Origin: Endozoicomonas sp. ISHI1
GTDB lineage: Bacteria > Pseudomonadota > Gammaproteobacteria > Pseudomonadales > Endozoicomonadaceae
Assembly (NCBI RefSeq): GCF_024606225.1
Contig: NZ_JAGRPU010000014.1
Span: 62,001 to 126,000, forward strand
Length of the DNA: 64,000 nucleotides
Direction: 5' to 3'
Shown here: positions 31,324 to 41,383 of the stretch, one piece after another
Layout: the number at the start of each line of letters is the position of its first letter
Numbering within the stretch: the first letter of the stretch is position 1
Made by a program: the position numbers and the translations under genes
Notes under the pieces: model-generated
Told to the model about the DNA's origin: nothing
Seen by the model: the letters and a program-made list of their open reading frames with translations, nothing else
Database searches by the model: none

Positions 31324-32637
31324 TTAATCAAAATCCGAGAGTACCTGGCTAATAATGGCTACACCCTGAGCAATCTCATTGGGTTTAACAATAAGAGGTG
31401 GTGCTACGTGAATACGGTTGTTCACTATAAAAGAAAGAAGGCCCTTGTCGGTTAGTTTGGCTTTAAGGGAAGCCATTTTCTCATTACTTAAAGGCTCTCG
31501 TGTTGTTCTGTCCTCGACCAGCTCCAGGGCCCAGAACATGCCCTTGCCGCGAATGTCTCCTATGCTATTGTGCTTTTCCATCAGATCGATCAGTGCGGGT
31601 CCCAGAACCGTGTTTCCTACCTCATCGGCGTAGCGAACAATGCCTTCTTCTTCCATCGCATCCAGGGTTGCGACAATAGCAGACATTGCCAGTGGATGGC
31701 CCGAATAAGTGAGGCCGCCCATAAAGAAGTTGCTCTTGAAATACTCCGAGATCGGCTCGCTTACGACAACGCCGCCAGCAGGGACATAGCCTGAGTTAAC
31801 CCCTTTAGCGAAGGTGACCAGATCCGGGATAACGTTAAAGTGCTCAAAGGCAAACCAACGGCCAGTGCGACCGAATCCAACCATTACTTCGTCGAAGATC
31901 AGCTGTATACCATGCTCGGTGGCCAGGTCTCTAACCCCTTTCAAGTAGCCTTCCGGTGGCAGCAGGAAACCGGCTGTGCCGGGGATTGTCTCCAGAAGAA
32001 TAGCCGCAATGGAATCGGGTCCTTCACATTCAATCACTCGTTTAAGGTGCTGCAGGGCTCGTTTACACTCTTCTTCCTGAGTCTTTGCGTTGAACTCAGT
32101 GCGGTAGAAATAAGGGTTAAAAAAGTGCACATGCCCGCGGCTGTATTCATTAGGTACGCGGCGAAAGTCGCCTGTGGCAGCGATAGCTGAGCCGGTATTG
32201 CCGTGGTATGAGCGGTAGGCAGAGAGCACCTTGTCACGACCGGTAAATTGTCTTGCCATGCGAATCGCATTTTCATTGGCATCAGCGCCTGCATTGGTAA
32301 AAAACACCTTGTTAAAATTACCGGGTGCTTTATCCAGTATGCGTTTGGCTGCTTCACCCCGGGCAAGGTTAGCTGTTGCTGGCGCTATGGTCACCAGGGA
32401 CTCAGCCTGTGCCTTGATGGCATCAATAACTTTTGGGTGTTGGTGGCCAATATTGGTGTTGACTAACTGGCTACTAAAATCCAGATACTGCTTCCCTTCG
32501 AAGTCCCACAGGTTACATCCTTGTGCACCGGCAATAGCTATTGGTGCTGCTGAATCTTGTACAGACCAGGAATGGAATACGTGTTTATCCAAGTCTATGA
32601 CGTGCTGATTTGATACATTTGTTTCAAATACATCCAT
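31324..32637 (-). CDS. Class III omega-aminotransferase (taurine:pyruvate/2-oxoglutarate type candidate)
   Basis: A 437-residue PLP enzyme. The ATG at 32637 has GGAG 7 bases upstream and is preferred to one two codons earlier. Features are DFSSQLVNTNIGHQHPKV, the cofactor region FFTNAGADANENAIRMAR, the SYHGNTGSA loop, FDEVMVGFGRTG and the PLP lysine in LVTFAKGVNSGYVPAGG. This subgroup contains taurine and other omega-amino acid aminotransferases. Taurine would give sulfoacetaldehyde, the substrate of an IsfD-type reductase, and a short-chain dehydrogenase is encoded 1 kb away. GABA or beta-alanine are the alternatives. It faces the regulator gene and is divergent from the exporter gene. Confidence 0.82.
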   Translation of the reverse strand: MDVFETNVSNQHVIDLDKHVFHSWSVQDSAAPIAIAGAQGCNLWDFEGKQYLDFSSQLVNTNIGHQHPKVIDAIKAQAESLVTIAPATANLARGEAAKRILDKAPGNFNKVFFTNAGADANENAIRMARQFTGRDKVLSAYRSYHGNTGSAIAATGDFRRVPNEYSRGHVHFFNPYFYRTEFNAKTQEEECKRALQHLKRVIECEGPDSIAAILLETIPGTAGFLLPPEGYLKGVRDLATEHGIQLIFDEVMVGFGRTGRWFAFEHFNVIPDLVTFAKGVNSGYVPAGGVVVSEPISEYFKSNFFMGGLTYSGHPLAMSAIVATLDAMEEEGIVRYADEVGNTVLGPALIDLMEKHNSIGDIRGKGMFWALELVEDRTTREPLSNEKMASLKAKLTDKGLLSFIVNNRIHVAPPLIVKPNEIAQGVAIISQVLSDFD

Positions 32638-32842
32638 TTTCATTCTCCTGCGGAGTATTGAGCCTTCGTTTGTGTTTTGCCGCTATCTTGGCGAGAAACA
32701 TGAAAGAGGATGTAGGGACAGTTTAAAAAAAGCCTTGTGTCAGGGTACGGGGTGGCGCTACTGACTCAGACAATCTGAAAAACTGGCTCTATAGGATAGG
32801 CTCCGGGCTCATTACATTGATGGCATCAACTCGCAGTACGTA
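32638..32842. promoter_or_regulatory. Divergent region between aminotransferase and exporter genes
   Basis: It contains GGGACAG at 32715-32721 followed by TTTAAAAAAAG, shared in part with the regulator's own promoter region. It also contains CTCAGACAATCTGA at 32765-32778 (TCAGA-CAA-TCTGA symmetry), found again at 60469-60482. TGGCTCTATAGGATAGGCTCC lies further right in parts. These are candidate protein sites only. Confidence 0.3.
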
Positions 32843-35352
<2,510 letters not shown>

Positions 35353-35571
35353 GCTGATCAATCCTCTGTGTTTATTCCCTGGGGTAATTATGCGCCTGCC
35401 CCGGGATAGGCAAACTTCTTTTTCATGATTACTCTGGAAGGAATAAAAATAGCTGATTGGCCGGAAAGTGTTGGTATATGGAAGGTTTTTTTGGCGCAAG
35501 TCCAGCGGGCATAATGTCTTCCCACGGTGCCTTACTTCAACAGCTTTTCCTGATAATATAAGCCGCTTGCA

Positions 35572-36933
35572 ATGTTATATAAGAAGTCAGGAATGTCTCC
35601 GCAGGAACTGAAATCAACGGTCTCACTGTCTTTGGTGTTTGTATTCAGGATGTTTGGCCTCTTTATGGTACTGCCTGTTCTGGTCCTTTATTCCGAAGAC
35701 CTGCAAGGGGCCACCCCGGCTCTGGCCGGTTTTGCTATCGGTGCTTATGGATTAACCCAGGCAGCACTGCAAATCCCCTTTGGCTGGATGTCAGACCGGT
35801 TCGGGCGCAAGCCGGTGATTATAGCCGGTATGATGATCTTTATGCTGGGTAGTCTCGTCGCCGCTCAGGCGGACTCTATTTACGGAGTCATTTTTGGCCG
35901 GATTCTTCAAGGTTCTGGTGCGGTATCCGGAGCCGTCACGGCACTTCTGGCCGATTTGACCCGCGAGCAATACCGTACCCGGGCCATGGCGGTATTTGGT
36001 ATCAGTATCGGATTCTCATTCTGCATCGCGATGCTATTAGGCCCTCTATTCGCCAGCTGGTGGGGGCTGGAGGGGTTGTTTGGCAGTAATGCTGTGATGG
36101 CGGGCTTAAGCATTCTAATTCTATTGTTTATGGTACCAACTCCAGTGGTGACCCGTACTGATCTGAACACCAAAGTCAGTATAAAAGACGTAGGCAATGT
36201 CGTAGGCAATCCGGAAATGCTCAGGTTGATGGCCGGTATCTTTACCCTGCATTTCACCCTGATGGCCCTGTTCGTGTTTTTGCCTCAAATGTTGGAAGAT
36301 ATCCTGGGGATGGCCCGGGAAAAACACGGTTGGATATACGTAGTGGCACTCTCGGTCTCCTTTGTCATGATCGTACCGGTGATTATTTTCAGTGAAGCCA
36401 AACGTCGCCTGAAACAGTGCTTTGTAGGTGCGGTCACTGTGTTGCTGGCAGCCATTGCCGGCATGTGGCGTGTCGAAAGTGTACTGCTGGGAATATTCCT
36501 GTTTTTTGCGGCATTTAATTTTCTGGAAGCTACACTACCTTCTCTGGTCAGTAAATTGTCGTCCGCAGGCACTCGGGGAACCTCTATGGGCGTATACTCA
36601 ACCAGCCAGTTTCTGGGGGCGGCCCTGGGCGGCAGTCTTGGTGGGTTGGCGTTTCAGTACTGGGGTGCGACTGGTGTCATGATGGTTTGTGCAATCCCTA
36701 CTGCACTCTGGTGGTTATTGTCTGTTACCATGAAACAACCTCCTTATGTCAGCAGTATGGTGATGGCCCTCGACTCGTCCATGAGCCTGGATGCCCGTGC
36801 CATTGGCAGGGAGCTGGCCATTATTCCCGGGGTTGAGGAAGTGACCGTCCTGGATAGTGAGAGAACCGCCTATCTGAAGGTGGACAGAAAAATAGTGGAT
36901 ATGGCCGCGCTGCGCCAATACGGTGAGTGTTGA
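35572..36933 (+). CDS. yajR: YajR-type major facilitator with C-terminal YAM domain
   Basis: A 453-residue MFS transporter. The first half has FRMFGLFMVLPVLVLYSEDL and the MFS loop GWMSDRFGRKPVII, and twelve helices are expected. The last 60 residues (from about VMALDSSMSLDARAIGREL) form the ferredoxin-like YAM domain that distinguishes YajR; E. coli YajR is 454 residues. Substrate is unknown. An internal ATG at 35593 with a close AGGA is an alternative start. In Pseudomonas this gene follows uvrA and precedes ssb. Here ssb is next as expected, but uvrA is 10 kb away. Confidence 0.9.
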   Translation: MLYKKSGMSPQELKSTVSLSLVFVFRMFGLFMVLPVLVLYSEDLQGATPALAGFAIGAYGLTQAALQIPFGWMSDRFGRKPVIIAGMMIFMLGSLVAAQADSIYGVIFGRILQGSGAVSGAVTALLADLTREQYRTRAMAVFGISIGFSFCIAMLLGPLFASWWGLEGLFGSNAVMAGLSILILLFMVPTPVVTRTDLNTKVSIKDVGNVVGNPEMLRLMAGIFTLHFTLMALFVFLPQMLEDILGMAREKHGWIYVVALSVSFVMIVPVIIFSEAKRRLKQCFVGAVTVLLAAIAGMWRVESVLLGIFLFFAAFNFLEATLPSLVSKLSSAGTRGTSMGVYSTSQFLGAALGGSLGGLAFQYWGATGVMMVCAIPTALWWLLSVTMKQPPYVSSMVMALDSSMSLDARAIGRELAIIPGVEEVTVLDSERTAYLKVDRKIVDMAALRQYGEC

Positions 36934-37024
36934 CATAAATGAATGAGAAAGCTACAACCAGAAACCTGTTTTTATTCCTGTTGGGAGTGAAAACGGTTTA
37001 TGTTAAAAATTACTGGAGAAACTG

Positions 37025-37642
37025 ATGGCACGTGGTGTTAATAAGGTCATTCTGATCGGCAACCTGGGCAATGATCCGGATGTCCGTTTTACCCCAAATG
37101 GCAGCGCTGTAGCTAACCTGAGCGTGGCGACCAGTGAGTCCTGGAAAGATCGTAACACCGGCCAGCCTCAGGAAAAAACCGAATGGCACAGGGTGGTCAT
37201 TTTCGGAAAGCTGGCTGAAATTGCTCAGCAATACCTGCGCAAGGGTTCCAAGGTTTACATCGAAGGTAAGCTGCAAACCCGTAAGTGGCAGGACCAGTCC
37301 GGTCAGGATAAGTACACGACAGAGGTTGTTGTTGATGGCTTCAGTGGCCAGCTCCAAATGCTGGATAGCCGCCAGGACGGAATGGGGATGCCTGCCAGTG
37401 GTGGTGAGTTTCAGCCAAGGGCTACACAACAGCCAGCCTCTCAGCAGCCCGCACCGCAGCAATACAGTGCACCCCAACAGCCGATGCAACAGCAAGCGCC
37501 CGCAGCGGCACCACAGCAACAACATCAACCTCTACAACATCAGCCTCAACAGCGTCCTGCTCAACAACAGCAGCCTCAGCAACAGCCTCAGGCTGCAACG
37601 GCTGGTGGCTTTGACGACTTTGATGATGATATTCCGTTCTAA
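37025..37642 (+). CDS. ssb: Single-stranded DNA-binding protein
   Basis: A 205-residue protein. The OB fold spans about residues 1-110 ([20 protein letters not shown], then [30 protein letters not shown]). The linker is unusually rich in Gln and Pro (about 125-195). The tail ends DFDDDIPF, the acidic tip that recruits repair and replication partners. E. coli Ssb is 178 residues, so the linker is longer here. GGAG lies about 7 bases before the ATG. Confidence 0.97.
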   Translation: MARGVNKVILIGNLGNDPDVRFTPNGSAVANLSVATSESWKDRNTGQPQEKTEWHRVVIFGKLAEIAQQYLRKGSKVYIEGKLQTRKWQDQSGQDKYTTEVVVDGFSGQLQMLDSRQDGMGMPASGGEFQPRATQQPASQQPAPQQYSAPQQPMQQQAPAAAPQQQHQPLQHQPQQRPAQQQQPQQQPQAATAGGFDDFDDDIPF

Positions 37643-37659
37643 GCAGGAACCGGGTATTG

Positions 37660-37695
37660 CAAAAGGCCGCTGAAATCAGCGGCCTTTTGATTATC
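37660..37695 (+). terminator. Terminator after ssb
   Basis: CAAAAGGCCGCTGA (37660-37673) pairs with TCAGCGGCCTTTTG (37676-37689). The stem is perfect over 14 bp apart from loop opening, and a T run ends the right arm. Confidence 0.9.
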
Positions 37696-37807
37696 TGGGG
37701 AAGAAATCGCCGATTTCTTAAAGACTTTGTCCATTTCTCTCATTGTTTATTCTCTTCCAGCAGTGGACAATATTAATCGAATAGAACAATGTCGGGTGTC
37801 ATCTCAG

Positions 37808-38392
37808 ATGGATCGAGCCAGCCTGCGCAAGCAGTTACGTAACAATCGTCAATCCCTGTCGGCTGAACAGCAGCTTGCTGCTGCAAGGAAACTATCCTCT
37901 GTCGTATGTAGCAGTGAGGTTTTTCGACACAGTCAGCATATCGCGCTGTATCTGGCTAATGATGGTGAAATTGATCCCGGATTTATTGCCCGGACGATCT
38001 GGGAGCAAGATAAATTCTGCTATCTTCCGGTTCTGGATCAGGAAGACCCTGACAAGATGTATTTCCAGCTCTACAGACCTAATACCCGAATGGTAGAGAA
38101 CCGTTACGGAATTGCTGAACCGGAACTGGATCTTGAGAAAACCGTTAAGGCGGAAGCTCTGGATCTGGTACTCATGCCACTCACTGGTTTTGATGAAGAG
38201 GGCAATCGCCTCGGTATGGGAGCGGGTTATTACGACCGGACTTTTGCATTTCTGGGAAAACGCAGTAAACCGATACTGATAGGGTTAGCACATGAGTGTC
38301 AGAAAGTCAGTGCAATTCCTGTGGCAGACTGGGATATTCCCATGAAAGGTGTGGCAACAGAAAAACAGTTATACGGTGAAAAAAGTCAGTAA
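37808..38392 (+). CDS. ygfA: 5-formyltetrahydrofolate cyclo-ligase
   Basis: A 194-residue enzyme from the ATG at 37808 (MDRASLRKQLRNNRQSLSAE). It shows the family marks LDLVLMPLTGFDEEGNRLGMGAGYYDR, which hold the ATP and folate sites. It converts 5-formyl-THF to methenyl-THF. The frame extends upstream to 37727 with weaker start codons, which I do not use. 6S RNA lies upstream of this gene in many gammaproteobacteria, but only about 110 bases separate it from the ssb terminator and no 6S fold is evident. Confidence 0.93.
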   Translation: MDRASLRKQLRNNRQSLSAEQQLAAARKLSSVVCSSEVFRHSQHIALYLANDGEIDPGFIARTIWEQDKFCYLPVLDQEDPDKMYFQLYRPNTRMVENRYGIAEPELDLEKTVKAEALDLVLMPLTGFDEEGNRLGMGAGYYDRTFAFLGKRSKPILIGLAHECQKVSAIPVADWDIPMKGVATEKQLYGEKSQ

Positions 38393-38421
38393 GCCAGTCC
38401 CTGGCTTACACTGTCAGCTTG

Positions 38422-38514
38422 TCAGATCAGGATCGAAGTCGCTGCTGTTGTTAATACAGCGATTGTAAACACCGCTAATAAAAGGCTGATTGCATCGGGT
38501 TTTGAGCCAACCAT
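38422..38514 (-). CDS. Possible 30-residue single-helix membrane peptide
   Basis: A short frame, MVGSKPDAISLLLAVFTIAV then LTTAATSILI, is a short polar start followed by one membrane helix. GGAG occurs 11 bases before the ATG, a little far. It converges on ygfA. Small membrane peptides of this form exist, but the coding evidence is weak. The rest of the space to the hairpin elements (38515-38703) shows nothing. Confidence 0.3.
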   Translation of the reverse strand: MVGSKPDAISLLLAVFTIAVLTTAATSILI

Positions 38515-38703
38515 TTTCTTCAGAGCTCCACATTGTATTAATTATTATTGCAGTAGTCTCATGATCTAAAACAGTCAGTCATGGGTTTACCATCACAAAC
38601 TGCTCTTCTTGAGCTATAGCTATCGTTGCTTTTTTGTTAAACGTTGGAGAATTTCGCACAAAGAAGGGTTAACTGCAAGATGTTAAAAGTCAGTGGTCGT
38701 TTC

Positions 38704-38868
38704 TAGCAGCCTGTCGGACTTAAGGCTGTTCTACTGCGGTTGCAATAAATTGGTCTAAAAATTCCTGCTTCTTCGTCAAATAACTCGCTATTCTCCTCAG
38801 AAGCAGAAATTTTTATCCTCAATTTCTTGCAATCCTCGCTACGGACGCTTAAGTCCGACAGGCTGCTA
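38704..38868. repeat. TA-bounded hairpin element, copy 1
   Basis: A 165-base element with perfect 21-bp terminal inverted repeats (38704-38724 with 38848-38868; TAGCAGCCTGTCGG at the left tip). Two further stems lie inside: TTGCAA-T-AAATTG (38740-38752) with CAATTT-C-TTGCAA (38820-38832), and a 16-position stem (38757-38772 with 38799-38814). A 26-base loop (38773-38798) caps it. Unpaired segments CTACTGCGG and TCCTCGCTACGG flank the inner stems. It ends in TA and shares that TA with copy 2. A transposable miniature element is likely, and no transposase is present. Confidence 0.85.
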
Positions 38869-39030
38869 GGAGCCTGACCGAGAATAGCTGCCCTACTGCG
38901 GCGGCAGCAAATTGGTCTGAAAATCCGCTTTTGTTCGTCAAATAGCTCGCTATTCTCCTCACAAAACCGAATTTTCATCCTCAATTTTCTGCCGTCCTCG
39001 CTACGGGCGCCATTCTCGGTCAGGCTCCTA
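38867..39030. repeat. TA-bounded hairpin element, copy 2
   Basis: A 164-base element directly abutting copy 1. The terminal repeats are perfect over 19 bp (38867-38885 with 39012-39030; TAGGAGCCTGACCG at the left tip) but differ in sequence from copy 1 except at the outermost ten bases. Inner stem CGGCAG/CTGCCG replaces TTGCAA/TTGCAA. The capping loop (38935-38960) matches copy 1 at 25 of 26 bases. Stems thus change in pairs while loops stay fixed. TA occurs at the left edge, the junction and the right edge, as for elements that insert at TA. Confidence 0.85.
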
Positions 39031-39140
39031 GATGAATATTGAGCAGCATGCCTCAAAACTTATTGTGAAAGCCTGCTGTTAGAGAATAACGGGCGTTCGT
39101 CACTTGATAAAAATAGTGAAAAAAAAGAGAAAGTTAGACA

Positions 39141-39758
39141 ATGCTGGAGATTTATCTGAACGGAATGTTATTAAGCGGTGGTTTGATCATAGCCATTGGC
39201 AGTCAGAATGCTTTTTTACTGGCTCACGGCTTACGTCGAGAGTCTCCTGTTCTGATTGCCACCCTATGTGCAGTTTGTGATGCCCTGCTAATACTGGCTG
39301 GTGTTATGGGTCTTGGTACTCTTATTCAGAGTAGTAATACACTGCTTGAACTAGCCCGCTGGGCAGGCGTTGTTTATTTGACCGGATTTGGCCTGATCTC
39401 ACTGCGGCGCAGTTTCAAAACTGAGCAGCTCAAGGCTGAAGGGCAGGTGCAAAAATCGGTTCGGGCTATTGTGCTTTCAACTCTGGCGGTCACCCTGCTT
39501 AACCCGCACGTTTACCTTGATACGGTCATTTTATTAGGCAGTATTGGTGCTCAGTACGGTGAACAGCGTGGTTATTTTGTACTAGGGGCTGTCACCGCAT
39601 CACTCATCTGGTTCTATGGGCTTGGGTTCGGTGCTGTGAAGCTGGCTCCTCTGTTATCCCGCCCGTTGGCATGGAAAATCATTGATCTGGTGATCTGTCT
39701 GATTATGTTCAGCATGGCTCTGAGTCTGGTGCAAATGGACCTGGTGCATATTTTATAA
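39141..39758 (+). CDS. argO: LysE/ArgO-family amino acid exporter
   Basis: A 205-residue inner-membrane protein with about six helices. The opening GGLIIAIGSQNAFLLAHGLR and the mid-protein TLAVTLLNPHVYLDTVILLG are the LysE/ArgO marks, including the NPH turn. ArgO exports arginine and LysE lysine plus arginine. The substrate cannot be separated here. It is a single gene, without an adjacent LysG/ArgP regulator. Confidence 0.9.
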   Translation: MLEIYLNGMLLSGGLIIAIGSQNAFLLAHGLRRESPVLIATLCAVCDALLILAGVMGLGTLIQSSNTLLELARWAGVVYLTGFGLISLRRSFKTEQLKAEGQVQKSVRAIVLSTLAVTLLNPHVYLDTVILLGSIGAQYGEQRGYFVLGAVTASLIWFYGLGFGAVKLAPLLSRPLAWKIIDLVICLIMFSMALSLVQMDLVHIL

Positions 39759-39905
39759 CCTTTCTGTCTAATGAATTATGCTTCCGGGTTTCATTTCATT
39801 GACTATTTTGAAGATCAAGTACTTTTTTCTTAACAACTGGATGGGTGGTTACTGTCCGATCGGACAGAATCTTTGCTAAGGGTTCTATGAAAAAGGGTTG
39901 ATCCG

Positions 39906-41309
39906 ATGAGACTCAGGCTCGTAAACAGTGTCGTCTTGTTCTTGCTCAGTGTGTTCTGCTCACTGGCTTTAGCCAAGACCTATTCAGACAATCTGGTGCT
40001 GGTGGTCTATGAAAGTAATGCTGAGGTTAATATGGTGCTGGCCTCGGCAGACAATCCCGAGAAGGTACTGGCCAGCTCGGTGGCCTCTCCGGTTCATGTC
40101 ACTTACAGTCGGTCAAAGGATGAGGAAGACTATTATGAGGCTTCACTCACCGGTATGGGTCATCCGGGCAATCTGGTATTTCGTGATTCAGAAACGATTC
40201 TGTTTGCTAATGCTCTTGATAATCTCAGGAAATCAGCCCGCTTCCATTGGCTTGATCTGAAGGATGATGACACAATCAAGCTTGACGCCGTTTTCGTCGG
40301 TATTGCCGGGTATAAAGACCATCACAAAAAAGCCCTTGTGGTGGGTGACCGAGTCGTCTTCAAAGAGCAGTACATTCGCGAGAACATGGAAGAGGTTTTG
40401 AAGCTCCGTCATTTCCAAATGTCCCCCGATAAGCAGTTACAAATGGATTCAGATACCCGTCTGATGGCCAAACTGGCCAAACAGAAAGCGGGTGAAGACG
40501 TCGAGTTAAGGGATCTGGATTTTATTCAACTGACTACCTATGCCATCGGTTACAGAATTCGGGATGGTGTAATGCGACATGATCGGGTGACCTATGACAG
40601 TGAGGGCGGGGATTATGAATATGGCGTAGCTATCCAGGTATTCTTCCTTGATCAACTGCCAGCAGCCTGTACAGCCAGTGATTTTGACACACTGGATCTG
40701 AGGCATGTACCGGTTCTGAAAGCCATGAATGCTATGCCAACCGTTGATGTTTATAGACACGCACCTAAGGGTGAATACCTCGCCTACCCTGATCTGGGCT
40801 ATAGCAAAGCGGAACAGGCGCGGTTGAATACTACACTGCCTACCAGAAAATTTAATCACCTGTTTGTTCGCTTGAAAGATAGGAAAAATGAAGCCGGCTA
40901 TCTGGGCTTCTGGGTGTTGCAGCAGAATAAAGTGCCAGAGGGTGTCACTGAAAAAGACTGGTATGCCGGTCAGGATACGCTAACCCAATGTGCCAAGACT
41001 ACCTTTATTCCAGCCATCAAAAGAGTGGTAGAGGGGCTGAGCGAACAGGGTATTGGTAAGGATAAAGATGGTGCTAATCTGCCTCTGATTATGGTGGGAG
41101 AGTTTCCGCTGGGGCAGACAGCGCGGATGAGAGAGGCACTTAATGAGATTCTGAGCGAGGAAGATCTGAGGCGCATTGTCTGGTTGAAACCTCACGAGTA
41201 CCGGCAGCTTCTGGCAAAAGCGGGTATTAAGCTGGTCAGGAGAAAGAAACAGGAGTCACCTTGTGCAAGCAAGTCAGGCAACTTCTGTTTTTCAGCTGAT
41301 CCGTTATAA
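39906..41309 (+). CDS. Hypothetical secreted protein
   Basis: A 467-residue protein I do not recognise. It has a clear signal peptide (MRLRLVNSVVLFLLSVFCSL, cleaved after LALA) and then no further membrane segment, so it should be periplasmic or exported. Five or six Cys in the mature part (for example ACTASDF, TQCAKT and SPCASKSGNFC near the C terminus) suggest disulfides. A probable -35/-10 area lies in the preceding 140 bases but is not clear. The next gene converges from the other strand. Confidence 0.7.
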   Translation: MRLRLVNSVVLFLLSVFCSLALAKTYSDNLVLVVYESNAEVNMVLASADNPEKVLASSVASPVHVTYSRSKDEEDYYEASLTGMGHPGNLVFRDSETILFANALDNLRKSARFHWLDLKDDDTIKLDAVFVGIAGYKDHHKKALVVGDRVVFKEQYIRENMEEVLKLRHFQMSPDKQLQMDSDTRLMAKLAKQKAGEDVELRDLDFIQLTTYAIGYRIRDGVMRHDRVTYDSEGGDYEYGVAIQVFFLDQLPAACTASDFDTLDLRHVPVLKAMNAMPTVDVYRHAPKGEYLAYPDLGYSKAEQARLNTTLPTRKFNHLFVRLKDRKNEAGYLGFWVLQQNKVPEGVTEKDWYAGQDTLTQCAKTTFIPAIKRVVEGLSEQGIGKDKDGANLPLIMVGEFPLGQTARMREALNEILSEEDLRRIVWLKPHEYRQLLAKAGIKLVRRKKQESPCASKSGNFCFSADPL

Positions 41310-41383
41310 AAGGGGGGAAGACAACCGCGATGCATTGGAGCAATCTCATAAAACGAGTCTTATAGACTTCTTTGGTAGGAATA

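Noticed and set aside
37690-37807. 6S RNA before ygfA
   Set aside because: The position is right for gammaproteobacteria, but only about 118 bases are available after the ssb terminator and no 6S-like open-bubble hairpin can be drawn.
38703-39056. A 117-codon minus-strand frame spanning both hairpin elements
   Set aside because: Its ENSELFDE repeats are the translation of the conserved loop in two copies. The pattern of compensatory stem changes argues for structure, not protein.
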